From Aromatoleum tolulyticum (lineage in GTDB: Bacteria; Pseudomonadota; Gammaproteobacteria; Burkholderiales; Rhodocyclaceae), in assembly GCF_900156155.1 (NCBI RefSeq), contig NZ_FTMD01000004.1, positions 186,001-250,000 of the forward strand: 64,000 nucleotides of DNA, in the 5' to 3' direction. The notes under the pieces were generated by a model. The model had not been told where the DNA came from. It searched no databases and saw only the letters and a program-made list of their open reading frames with translations. A program made the position numbers and the translations under genes. Each line of letters opens with the position of its first letter. Position 1 is the stretch's first letter. This document shows positions 54,173 through 64,000 of this stretch, piece after piece.

Positions 54173-55750
54173 TCAGAGCGGTGATTGCCACGCGAAGCGG
54201 AATTCGCGCGGCTTGAGATCGCTGCGGCACTGTCCGTTGTCGGCGTCGGCACCGACGACGTACCACTCGTCGCGCGAAGTGCCACCGACCCTGCGTGCCT
54301 TGTCCGGAACGAAGCAGCTGGCGAGTTCGCGCGCCGGCACGAGGGCGTACGCGCCCGGGTGGCTGCGCAGCCACCGGGCGGCCTCGTCGACGCCGGCGCG
54401 GGACTGGAAGCCGAAATGCACGATGGGCTGGCGGGCGAAGAGCCAGTGCCCCTCGCGCCAGTCGATGAGGAGGAGATCCGCGCCGCCGGTCAGCTCGGCC
54501 GCCGCACGCATCACGGCCTGGTGGGGATTCGGACCTTCCTTGAGCGGCTCGACGAAGCCGGCGACGAACCACGCGACGAACCAGCTCGCGGCGACCCAGC
54601 GGAAAATGCGCAGCGCGCGCGGGCGGCCGCCGAACCAGCGCCGCAGCAGCCAGGGCACGAGCGGCGCGACCGTCAGCACCGTGCCGAACAGGGCGGGGAA
54701 GATGTACAGCTTGCGCTTGCCGGTACTCAGGGAGAAGAACAGCACGATCAGCACCGCCCAGCCGAGCAGCACGAGCACGCGGCCGTCGCGCCGGGCGAGC
54801 TGCCGCCGCCACGCCGGCACCAGCCACGGCAGCCCGAGGACGAGCGGCAGCCAGACTTCCGGGATCACGTTGGCGACGAAATACCACGCCGGTTCGCGAT
54901 GCATCCACGCATTCGTGTAGCGCTCCGCGGTCTGCCGCAACGTCACGTCGCGCACGTAGGCGAGGCTTTCCGCGTCGCCCTGCAGCAGCACGGTGGCCGC
55001 GAGCGGCACCGCCCACACGGCGACCGCTGCGAGCATCGCGGCGAGGCCCAGCGCCCAGCGCCACGGCTCGCGCGGCACGGGGCCCACACCGTGCCAGTCC
55101 TTGCGCACGGCCCACGCATAGGGCAGCAGCATGAACAGCGGCAGGAAGCCGATGACCTTGGTGATGACGCCGAAGCCCATCGCGGCGCAGGCGACGTAGA
55201 ACCAGCCCCACGCCGGCCCGGCCATCAGGTGGCGCACGAGGCCGTACATGCCGAGCGCGATCCACAGGCACAGCAGCCCGTCGAGCTGGCCCGCGCGCAG
55301 CACGTTGTAGGTCTGGAAGCAGGCGAGGAAGAGCAGCGCGGCGATGACGCCGGTGCGGCGGTTCCACAGGCGCCGCCCGAGGTCGTACAGGCATCCGGTG
55401 GTCACCGCACCGGCGATCAGGGCCGGCAGGAACAGGGCGACCCGCGGCGAGCCAGTGACGCGGATGAAAAACGCGACGACCCACATGAAGAGCGGGGGTT
55501 TGTCCGGGTAGATCTGCCCGGCCCGGTGCGGAATGATCCACGAGCCGTTCTGCAGCATCTCCAGTGCGACGCCGAGGAAGCGTTCCTCATCGACGTTGGA
55601 CGGTTCGCGCAGGCCGAGGCCGGCACCGATCAGCAGCAGCGCCAGCAGCATCAGCGCGATCAGCTCGACGAGCGGACGGTCGAGCGTGAGCCCGAGGGGG
55701 CGCCGGAGCGGAACCGGGCCGAGAACCGAAACTTGGGTGTCGTCGCGCAT
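54173..55750 (-). CDS. ArnT-like GT83 membrane glycosyltransferase
   Basis: The 525-residue membrane protein of the PMT/ArnT fold has about 11-12 hydrophobic segments. The first periplasmic loop holds the acidic metal/catalytic residues and the family motif (NVDEERFLGVALEMLQNGSW, YPDKPPLFMW, residues ~52-90). ArnT transfers a sugar from undecaprenyl phosphate to lipid A, protecting against cationic peptides. The arn biosynthetic genes are not nearby, so a different sugar or acceptor is possible. Start at ATG 55750. It is co-directional with the SdiA-regulated-domain gene. Confidence 0.85.
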   Translation of the reverse strand: MRDDTQVSVLGPVPLRRPLGLTLDRPLVELIALMLLALLLIGAGLGLREPSNVDEERFLGVALEMLQNGSWIIPHRAGQIYPDKPPLFMWVVAFFIRVTGSPRVALFLPALIAGAVTTGCLYDLGRRLWNRRTGVIAALLFLACFQTYNVLRAGQLDGLLCLWIALGMYGLVRHLMAGPAWGWFYVACAAMGFGVITKVIGFLPLFMLLPYAWAVRKDWHGVGPVPREPWRWALGLAAMLAAVAVWAVPLAATVLLQGDAESLAYVRDVTLRQTAERYTNAWMHREPAWYFVANVIPEVWLPLVLGLPWLVPAWRRQLARRDGRVLVLLGWAVLIVLFFSLSTGKRKLYIFPALFGTVLTVAPLVPWLLRRWFGGRPRALRIFRWVAASWFVAWFVAGFVEPLKEGPNPHQAVMRAAAELTGGADLLLIDWREGHWLFARQPIVHFGFQSRAGVDEAARWLRSHPGAYALVPARELASCFVPDKARRVGGTSRDEWYVVGADADNGQCRSDLKPREFRFAWQSPL

Positions 55751-55949
55751 GCCTTTCTCGATTTTGGCCGGCGCTCCGTACGCGACGCGTCAGGATCGAT
55801 CCTGCCGGGCGCGCATGGCGACGGTCCATGGACATCGGGATCGCCGCGAGACGGCACGACGGCCGCCCGCAGGCAAGGCGCGACTCTACCGAGGCGGATG
55901 TCAAGAAACCGTCAAACTCGCGTGAGGGGCTGCCTCACGCAATGACGAC

Positions 55950-58085
55950 TCAGGCGGATGCGGTCGCGGTGTTCGCCGCCAGCCAGGCATCGGCGGACGA
56001 GGCCGGCAGCGCACGGGCGAAGAGATAGCCCTGGAACTCGTGGCAGCCGGCGCCGGCGAAGAGCTTCCACTGCGTTTCGGTCTCGACCCCTTCGGCGACG
56101 ACGCGCAGGCCGAGGTCGCGCCCGAGCGTGACGATCGCCCGCGACAGGATCGCCTCGCCCTCGCCCTCGGTCGCGCGCGACACGAAGGACTTGTCGATCT
56201 TGAGGATGTCGAGCGGAAAGCGCGTCAGGTAGGCGAGCGAGGAGTAGCCGGTGCCGAAGTCGTCGACCGCGAGGCGCACGCCCAGCGCCTTCAGCGCGCG
56301 CAGCTGCTCGATGGCATCGACGCCCTCGTCCATCAGCGTGCCTTCGGTGATCTCGAGTTCCAGGCAGCCGGCCGGCAGGCCGTAGTCGGCGAGCGCGGCG
56401 GCAACCTGCGCGGCGAAGCTGCCGGAGCGGAAGAGCCGCGGCGAGAGGTTCACCGCGACGGCGAGCGGGCCGAAGCCGGCGCGGTGCCACTGCGCGGCCT
56501 GGCTGCACGCGGTGCGCAGCACGAACTCGGTGATCGGCTCGATGAGGCCGGTCTCCTCGGCGATGGGGATGAAGGTGGCCGGCGACACGGCCCCGAACTC
56601 GCTGCCGGTCCAGCGCGCCAGCGCCTCGACCGAACAGGCACGTCCGGCGGCATCGACCTTGGGCTGGAAATGCACCTCGATTTCGCCGCGCGCCAGCGCG
56701 TGACGCAGCGCGGATTCGAGCCGTAGCCGCTTGACCGCGGCGGAATTGAGCGAGGCCTCGAAGAACGCGAAGGTCGCGCGGCCGGCCGATTTCGCCGCGT
56801 ACATCGCCGCATCGGCGTTCTTGAGCAGCTCATCGACCCCCTGATCACCGTCGAGCATCGCGACGCCGATACTGCACGTGACCTGCAGTTCGTGCCCACC
56901 CAGTTGCACCGGCCGGGCGATCTCGCGCAGCACACGCTCGAACACGCGCTGCAGCGTGTCGGCAACGGCCTCGCAGTGCAGGATCAGCACGAACTCGTCG
57001 CCGCCGTAGCGCGCCACGGTGTCGATCGCGCGCAGGCAGCCCTTCAGGCGGGAAGCCGCGACCAGCAGCAGCTCGTCGCCGATCGCATGGCCGAGGCTGT
57101 CGTTGATGACCTTGAAGTTGTCCAGATCGACGAAGGCCACCGCGACCGCTCCGCCTTCGCGTTCGACAACCGCGCGCGCCTGCTCGAGGCGGTCGCGCAG
57201 CAGGTTGCGGTTGGGCAGGCCGGTGAGCGGGTCGTGATTGGCCTGGTGCTCGAGCTGCTCGCGGTAACGCTTGCTGACGCTGATGTCCTCGACCGTACCC
57301 TGGTAATACAGCAGCTCGCCGCAGGCGCCGTATACGGCGTGGGCGGTCTCGGCGATCCACAGCGTGGAGCCGTCGTGCCGGAACACTTCGGACTCGAAAT
57401 CGCTGACGTAGCCGCGTTCGGCGATCTGGCGCTTGAATTTCTCGCGCCGCCCGGGCGCAACGTAGAGGCGACGGTCGATGTCCTGCAGGTCGGCGATCAG
57501 GGCCGCCGGCGAGTCGTAGCCGTACATGCGGGCGAGCGCGCCGTTGGCGGCGATGTAGCGGCCGTCCGCGGAGGTCTGGAAGATGCCGATCACCGAATTC
57601 TCGAACAGGCTGCGGTAGCGGCTTTCGGTTTCCGCGAGGCGCTGCCGGATGGCGACCTGGTCCGTGATGTCCTGGATGAAGGCCTCGACGACGCGCACTC
57701 CGTTTTCGTCGCGCACACCGACGCCGCGTTCGAGCACCCACTTGATGCTGCCGTCGCGGCACAGCACGCGGTACTCGATGCGGTAATGGGCGTCGGCGGC
57801 AAGCGCGCCCATGATTTCCCGGCGCACCTGCGCGCGGTCGGCGCTATGAATGATCTGCCCGAAGGCGACGTGACAACTGCCGACGAGCTCGCCGGGTGCG
57901 TAGCCGAGCAGGCGGCGCGAGCCTTCGCTGACGAACAGCACGGTCCGGTTGCCGTCGATCGCGCAGCGGCAGACCATGCCGTCGAGCTTGTCGATAAGGT
58001 CCGCAAGCACCCGCCCGCTATCGAGCGTCGTACCGGCGGGCGCACCGGAGGGATGTTCGCTGCCGAACTGGTCGCGTGCGTTCAT
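55950..58085 (-). CDS. Soluble PAS-PAS-GGDEF-EAL protein
   Basis: The 711-residue cytosolic protein has two PAS domains (residues ~28-145 and ~155-275), a GGDEF domain with the motif intact at 361-365 (RYGGDEF) and an EAL domain. The EAL domain has SVEALARW (~482-489), NLSPRLF, EITEG, DDFGTGYSS, KIDKSF and EGVET all present. It can therefore potentially make and degrade cyclic-di-GMP, the PAS domains supplying a cytosolic signal such as redox or a small ligand. No haem- or flavin-binding motif is obvious. It lies 228 bases downstream of nasA on the same strand, so co-regulation with nitrate assimilation is possible but unproven. Start at ATG 58085. Confidence 0.93.
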   Translation of the reverse strand: MNARDQFGSEHPSGAPAGTTLDSGRVLADLIDKLDGMVCRCAIDGNRTVLFVSEGSRRLLGYAPGELVGSCHVAFGQIIHSADRAQVRREIMGALAADAHYRIEYRVLCRDGSIKWVLERGVGVRDENGVRVVEAFIQDITDQVAIRQRLAETESRYRSLFENSVIGIFQTSADGRYIAANGALARMYGYDSPAALIADLQDIDRRLYVAPGRREKFKRQIAERGYVSDFESEVFRHDGSTLWIAETAHAVYGACGELLYYQGTVEDISVSKRYREQLEHQANHDPLTGLPNRNLLRDRLEQARAVVEREGGAVAVAFVDLDNFKVINDSLGHAIGDELLLVAASRLKGCLRAIDTVARYGGDEFVLILHCEAVADTLQRVFERVLREIARPVQLGGHELQVTCSIGVAMLDGDQGVDELLKNADAAMYAAKSAGRATFAFFEASLNSAAVKRLRLESALRHALARGEIEVHFQPKVDAAGRACSVEALARWTGSEFGAVSPATFIPIAEETGLIEPITEFVLRTACSQAAQWHRAGFGPLAVAVNLSPRLFRSGSFAAQVAAALADYGLPAGCLELEITEGTLMDEGVDAIEQLRALKALGVRLAVDDFGTGYSSLAYLTRFPLDILKIDKSFVSRATEGEGEAILSRAIVTLGRDLGLRVVAEGVETETQWKLFAGAGCHEFQGYLFARALPASSADAWLAANTATASA

Positions 58086-58313
58086 GCGGACTCCCGTGCG
58101 GCGCGCGCATCCGCGCCGCCGAGCTTGCAGCGCCGCGCCGCCCTGAGGCGGGCGTCACCCGAGGCGGGCTGGCGCTCGCGCGGCCCCCCCAGCGCGAGCA
58201 CGGGCCGAACGGGACCGCTCCCGGCACCTGCCGGCACCGACTGGTTCATGCACACTCTCCGTCTTGATGTCCACCGCCATTCTTTGACGTTTTTGTTACA
58301 GATATTCAATCGC

Positions 58314-61076
58314 TCACGCGGCGCTGCGCCCCGCTGCGACCATGCGCCTGATCTCCGGCACGCAGGAGCCGCAGCTCGTGCCGCACTTGAGCTTTTCCTG
58401 CAGCGCATCGAAACCGGCCCCGCCGGCGATCGCGGCGACGATGTCGCTCTCCGACACGTTGAGGCAGTTGCACACGATGCGCCCGCGGCTCTTCGCGGCG
58501 GCCGGCGGGCTCGCGAGCGGCGCGAGGATCCAGCGGCGCAGTTCCGCGGTCGGCTGGCGCTCGACAAGCACGTCGCGCAGCCAGCCCGCGGCGGCGGTCT
58601 CGCCGGTGAGGCGCAGGCCGACAAGGAGGCCATCCTCGATGCGCGCACGCTTGGTAATGCCGCGGCGGGCGTCGCTGTAGGCGAGGCAGTGGTCGTCGTC
58701 CAGACCCAGCAGCGCGTCGAGCTCGTCCAGCCATGCCGGCGGGATCGGCTGGTCGTGCGCGATGCGCAGCACCACCGCCGGATGGTCGCGGCCGGCGAGC
58801 GCGAGCGACGCGTAGGCGAAGCGCTCCAGCCACGGTATGAGGAGCGCGGCGCGCTCGAGCGTGACGCCGGTGGGGTCTTTCTCCTCTTCCGCTCCCGTCG
58901 TCGCCTCGCCCCGCTTGTGCTCACCCTCGCCGCGCATGATCAGTGCCTGATGCGGCAGATTCGCCTTCTCGACCTGCACGGTCGCGTGCTTCAGTTCCGG
59001 CTGCTTCGAATAGGGGTCGAACTCGCGCAGCGTCAGCACGTTGATGCCGGCAGAGTTGAGCGCATTCGATCCCCAATGCATCGCGACGAAGGCCTGGCCG
59101 GAGCGGATCTCGCCGGACGCCGCGGCGCGCAGCACGATCTCGCCGCGCCGGCTCCTCACGCGCACGAGGTCGCCGTCGTGGATGCCGCGCAGATGCATGT
59201 CGTCGGCGTTGAGTTCGATGCGCGCCTCATCGACGTGGTTGTAGAGGCGCGCGACCTTGCCGGTGCGGCTCATGCCATGCCACTGGTCGCGCAGCCGGCC
59301 GGTGGTGAGGTGCAGCGGGTAGCGCGCGTCGGCGCGCTCGGCGGTAAGCTTGCCGGTCGGCACGACGAAGCGCGCACGACCGTCGGCGGTCGGGAAGCGG
59401 CCGTCGGCATAAAGCCGCTTGCGGCCTGCCGCCGCGCCTTCGGGGAAGGGCCACTGCTGCGGCCCCTCGGTATCCAGCACGGCGTACGAGAGGCCGGTGA
59501 TGTCGAGGTCGCGCCCGCGCGTCGTCTCCGCGTGCTCGGCGAAGATCGGCTCGGGGCCGGCGTAGCCGAACATGCGCCCGGCCTCGGGCTTGCCGATCAG
59601 CGAACCCAGCTTGCGCGCGAAGTCGCACACGATCGCCCAGTCGGCGCGCGCTTCGCCCGGGGCGGGGATCGCGCGATTGACGTGGGTGATGCGGCGCTCG
59701 GAGTTCGTCACCGTGCCTTCCTTCTCGCCCCAGGTCGCGGCCGGCAGCATCAGGTCGGCAAAGGGGACCGTCTCGGTGTTGCCGTAGGCTTCCTGCAGCA
59801 CGACGAAGTCGCAGCGCGCGAGCGCCTCGCGCACGCGCTCGAGCTCCGGCATGGACTGCGCGGGGTTGGTGCAGGCGATCCACAGCGCCTTGATGCGGCC
59901 CTCGTGCATCGCGTCGAAAAGCTCCACCGCGGTGAGGCCCGGCTTTTCCGGCACATCGGCCACGCCCCATAGGCGCGCGACTTCGGCACGGTGCTCCGGG
60001 TTGGCGAGGTCGCGGTGCGCCGACAGCAGGTTCGCGAGTCCGCCGACCTCGCGTCCGCCCATCGCGTTGGGCTGGCCGGTCATCGAGAACGGGCCGCAGC
60101 CGGGCTTGCCGATCTTGCCGGTGGCGAGCGACAGCGCAATCAGCGCCGCGCCGTTGTGCGTGCCGTGGGTCGACTGGTTGAGGCCCTGGCACCACAGCGA
60201 CATCGCACGCGGCGACTGACCCCACCACAGCGCCGCGGTGCGGATGTCGTCGGCGCCTTTCGGACCGAGGCCGCACACTTCGGCCGCGACCGCCGGCGTG
60301 ATTTCGCGCACGTGCTCGCGCAGCGCGTCGAAGCCTTCGGTGTGCTCGCGCACGAAGGCGTTATCGACAAGCCCTTCCCACAGCAGCACGTTGAGCATCG
60401 CGTTGAAGAGCCAGATGTCGGTACCGGGCAGGATCGGCAGGTGCAGGTCGGCGGTCGCCGCGGTGTCGGTGCGGCGCGGGTCGACGACGATGATCTTCAT
60501 GTCGGGGCGCGCGGCCTTGGCGTCCTCGATGCGGCGGAAGGCGATCGGGTGGGCGTAGGACGGGTTGCCGCCGGCGATCAGCAGGCAGTCGGTCTCGGCG
60601 AAGTCCTCGTACGAACAGGGCGGCGCGTCGGCGCCAAGCGTCTGCTTGTACGCCGCGACCGCGCTCGACATGCACAGGCGCGAGTTGGTGTCGACGTTGT
60701 TCGAGCCGATCAGGCCCTTCATCAGCTTGTTGAAGACGTAGTAGTCCTCGGTCAGCAGCTGGCCGGAGATGTAGAACGCGACCGCATCGGGGCCGTGCTC
60801 CTCGATGACGTCGGCGAAGCGCTGCGCCGCGGTGTCGAGCGCCTCGTCCCAGCTCACGCGGCGGCGAGCGTCGCCCTTCGCCTTGCGCAGCTCGGGGTAC
60901 AGCAGGCGCGTCTCGCGGCGTGCCGTGAAGTGCAGCGTGGCGCCTTTCGTGCACAGGCGGCCGAAGTTCGCCGGGTGGTCGGGGTCGCCGCGCACGCCGG
61001 TGATGCGCGCGCCGTCATGTTCGATGAGGACGCCGCAGCCGACGCCACAGTACGGGCAGGTGGCTTTCGTTTCCAT
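58314..61076 (-). CDS. nasA: Assimilatory nitrate reductase catalytic subunit
   Basis: The 920-residue molybdoenzyme reduces nitrate to nitrite in the cytosol. It has an N-terminal [4Fe-4S] motif (Cys7, Cys10, Cys14, Cys42), the Mo-bis-MGD domains (CMSSAVAAYKQTLGADAPP, TGQPNAMGGREVGG) and a C-terminal BFD-like [2Fe-2S] domain (IVCNCLNVSESD and CGTSCGSCVPEIRRM). The extra BFD domain marks the assimilatory NasA type that takes electrons from NADH- or ferredoxin-linked partners. I chose the ATG at 61076 because GGAGAG lies six bases upstream; an ATG at 61100 is less well placed. No nitrite reductase (nasB/nirB) gene is in the window. Confidence 0.95.
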   Translation of the reverse strand: METKATCPYCGVGCGVLIEHDGARITGVRGDPDHPANFGRLCTKGATLHFTARRETRLLYPELRKAKGDARRRVSWDEALDTAAQRFADVIEEHGPDAVAFYISGQLLTEDYYVFNKLMKGLIGSNNVDTNSRLCMSSAVAAYKQTLGADAPPCSYEDFAETDCLLIAGGNPSYAHPIAFRRIEDAKAARPDMKIIVVDPRRTDTAATADLHLPILPGTDIWLFNAMLNVLLWEGLVDNAFVREHTEGFDALREHVREITPAVAAEVCGLGPKGADDIRTAALWWGQSPRAMSLWCQGLNQSTHGTHNGAALIALSLATGKIGKPGCGPFSMTGQPNAMGGREVGGLANLLSAHRDLANPEHRAEVARLWGVADVPEKPGLTAVELFDAMHEGRIKALWIACTNPAQSMPELERVREALARCDFVVLQEAYGNTETVPFADLMLPAATWGEKEGTVTNSERRITHVNRAIPAPGEARADWAIVCDFARKLGSLIGKPEAGRMFGYAGPEPIFAEHAETTRGRDLDITGLSYAVLDTEGPQQWPFPEGAAAGRKRLYADGRFPTADGRARFVVPTGKLTAERADARYPLHLTTGRLRDQWHGMSRTGKVARLYNHVDEARIELNADDMHLRGIHDGDLVRVRSRRGEIVLRAAASGEIRSGQAFVAMHWGSNALNSAGINVLTLREFDPYSKQPELKHATVQVEKANLPHQALIMRGEGEHKRGEATTGAEEEKDPTGVTLERAALLIPWLERFAYASLALAGRDHPAVVLRIAHDQPIPPAWLDELDALLGLDDDHCLAYSDARRGITKRARIEDGLLVGLRLTGETAAAGWLRDVLVERQPTAELRRWILAPLASPPAAAKSRGRIVCNCLNVSESDIVAAIAGGAGFDALQEKLKCGTSCGSCVPEIRRMVAAGRSAA

Positions 61077-61123
61077 CGTGATCTCTCCGGGGATCGTCAT
61101 GTTTATTTATTGCCGCGCTCTTG

Positions 61124-61245
61124 CTCCCTCCCCTTCAAGGGGAGGGCTGGGGTGGGGATGGGTTTCGGACGGGGTTGCTACAGGCGGCGGTTAGTCCCAA
61201 CGGAAACCCATTCCTCTCCTAACCTCCCCCTTGAAGGGGGAGGAA
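61124..61245. repeat. Inverted-repeat intergenic element (MITE-like)
   Basis: Two 43-base arms (61124-61166 and 61203-61245) are inverted copies with roughly 80% identity, separated by 36 bases. Each arm itself contains a palindrome (CCCTCCCCTTcAAGGGGAGGG type). It lies between nasA and the kinase gene. Its C/G-rich, self-complementary character resembles dispersed intergenic repeats of proteobacteria. Confidence 0.75.
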
Positions 61246-61279
61246 CCGTGCGTCCGCGAAAAATTCATACATTCCATTA

Positions 61280-63043
<1,764 letters not shown>

Positions 63044-63078
63044 GCCTGCGCTCTCCGTCTATGTCTCGGGCTCGCGCC

Positions 63079-64000
63079 TCAGATGCGCGCCGACGTGAGG
63101 TGCGCCGCACCCCAGGTCGTGCGCCAGCGGGTCTTCACCGACGTCAGCCCGATCAGTGCGGCGAGCGCGAGGCCGGCGAAGATCATGAAGCCCATCTGGT
63201 AGCTGCCGGTCGCCTGCTTCGCGTAGCCGAGCGAGGACGCCAGGTAGAAGCCGCCGACGCCGCCCGCCATCCCGACCAAGCCCGTCATCACGCCGATCTC
63301 CTTGCGGAAGCGCTGTGGCACGAGCTGGAACACCGCGCCGTTGCCCATGCCCAGCGACAGCATCGCCAGCACGAACACCCCCAGCGCCATCCACGCCTCC
63401 GGCAGCCCGATGCCGACGATCGCGAGGAAGATCGCCGCGAACACGTACATCACCGACAGGCTCTTGATGCCGCCGACGCGATCCGCGACGCGGCCGCCGA
63501 TGGGACGCACCAGCGAGCCGGCGAACACGCAGGCGGCGGTGAAGTAGCCCGCCATCTTCGCGTCGAGCCCGTACTGGGTATTGAAGTAGATCGTCAGCGA
63601 GGACGCCAGCCCGACGAAGCCGCCGAAGGTCACCGAGTAGAAGAACATGAACCACCACGCGTCCTTGTCCTTCAGCACCTTGAAATACTCGGTCAGCGGC
63701 TTGGCGGGCGGGCACTCCGGCGCGTCCTTGGCGACGACGAGGTAGAACACGAACACCGCGACCAGCGGGATCAGCGCGAGGCCGAACACGTTGGTCCAGC
63801 CGTAAGCCATCGCCAACCCCGGCGCGAACAGCGCGGCCAGCGCGGTGCCCGAGTTGCCGGCGCCGGCGATGCCGAGCGCCGTGCCCTGATGCTCCGGCGG
63901 GTACCAGCGCGACGCGAGCGGCAGCGCCACCGCGAAGGCCGCGCCGGCGAAGCCCAGGAACACGCCCAGCAGCAGCGTCTGCTCGTAGCTGTGGATGCCG
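63079..64000 (-). CDS. NarK/NasA-type nitrate transporter (5' end beyond window)
   Basis: 307 residues of an MFS transporter are visible; the N-terminal helices lie outside the window. The NNP-family nitrate signature is present as GIAGAGNSGTALAALFAPGLA, and the second-half motif as MGNGAVFQLVPQRFRKEIGVMTGLVGMAGGVGGF. The pattern fits a nitrate/nitrite porter of the NarK1/NasA group that feeds the assimilatory reductase encoded 2 kb downstream. The gene is co-directional with the kinase/phosphatase gene, 35 bases apart. Confidence 0.92.
   Translation of the reverse strand, partial: GIHSYEQTLLLGVFLGFAGAAFAVALPLASRWYPPEHQGTALGIAGAGNSGTALAALFAPGLAMAYGWTNVFGLALIPLVAVFVFYLVVAKDAPECPPAKPLTEYFKVLKDKDAWWFMFFYSVTFGGFVGLASSLTIYFNTQYGLDAKMAGYFTAACVFAGSLVRPIGGRVADRVGGIKSLSVMYVFAAIFLAIVGIGLPEAWMALGVFVLAMLSLGMGNGAVFQLVPQRFRKEIGVMTGLVGMAGGVGGFYLASSLGYAKQATGSYQMGFMIFAGLALAALIGLTSVKTRWRTTWGAAHLTSARI

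Noticed and set aside
56892-59972. Plus-strand open frame of ~1000 codons opposite the GGDEF-EAL and nasA genes
   Set aside because: Same shadow-frame composition; nasA and the GGDEF-EAL protein are unambiguous on the other strand.

Overview
The window is high-GC chromosomal DNA of a betaproteobacterium, most likely from the Azoarcus/Aromatoleum/Thauera group (Rhodocyclales). Pointers are the sspB-sspA-petC-petB-petA and recR-ybaB-dnaX blocks, the Lrp-controlled bifunctional PutA, and the wealth of acyl-CoA and PQQ catabolic genes. The assignment is an inference from gene content. No tRNA, rRNA, CRISPR array, phage or insertion-sequence gene was found; the only stable RNA gene seen is the signal recognition particle RNA.

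Region 1 (1-21 kb) is an accessory catabolic island. Reading leftwards from 6.6 kb: a Tat-exported Rieske protein, a periplasmic PQQ alcohol dehydrogenase with a lanthanide-type Asp pair, an AldA-like aldehyde dehydrogenase, an outer-membrane channel, a quinone oxidoreductase and a MoxY-like sensor kinase cut by the window edge. Next come an AEC permease, an acyl-CoA ligase, a divergent ThDP lyase and a GntR/FCD regulator. Then an operon follows: TRAP transporter (dctP, fused dctQM), ACAD11/LvaC-like acyl-CoA dehydrogenase, SDR, APH-type kinase, a small LvaB-like protein and a histidine-phosphatase-fold protein. A class III CoA-transferase closes the island. The likely logic is alcohol to aldehyde to acid to acyl-CoA, with 4-hydroxyacyl-CoA removal by phosphorylation and elimination. 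Four promoter regions share a GAATTC-centred palindrome, in three of them lying in the -35/-10 spacer, which suggests one repressor controls the island.

Region 2 (21-30 kb) holds an aromatic aminotransferase and a four-gene cyclic-di-GMP module: a periplasmic solute-binding protein translationally coupled to a membrane GGDEF-EAL protein, an HD-GYP protein whose HD motif reads QD, and an EAL protein with a degenerate GGDEF.

Region 3 (30-41 kb) holds tamA, putA with its Lrp-type regulator, fbp, a DadA-like oxidase, a glycosyltransferase and sspBA. Between the regulator and fbp lie two large inverted-repeat elements in opposite orientation. Their stems differ in sequence but keep pairing, while their bulges and core are conserved.

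Region 4 (41-53 kb) is core genome: cytochrome bc1 (petABC), dnaX-ybaB-recR, a cyclopropane synthase, a type Vd patatin autotransporter, SRP RNA and an ACSM-type acyl-CoA synthetase.

Region 5 (53-64 kb) holds an SdiA-regulated-domain protein beside an ArnT-like glycosyltransferase, another GGDEF-EAL protein, and a nitrate assimilation cluster read leftwards: a NarK-type transporter (cut by the right edge), a PP2C-phosphatase/Ser-Thr-kinase fusion and NasA.
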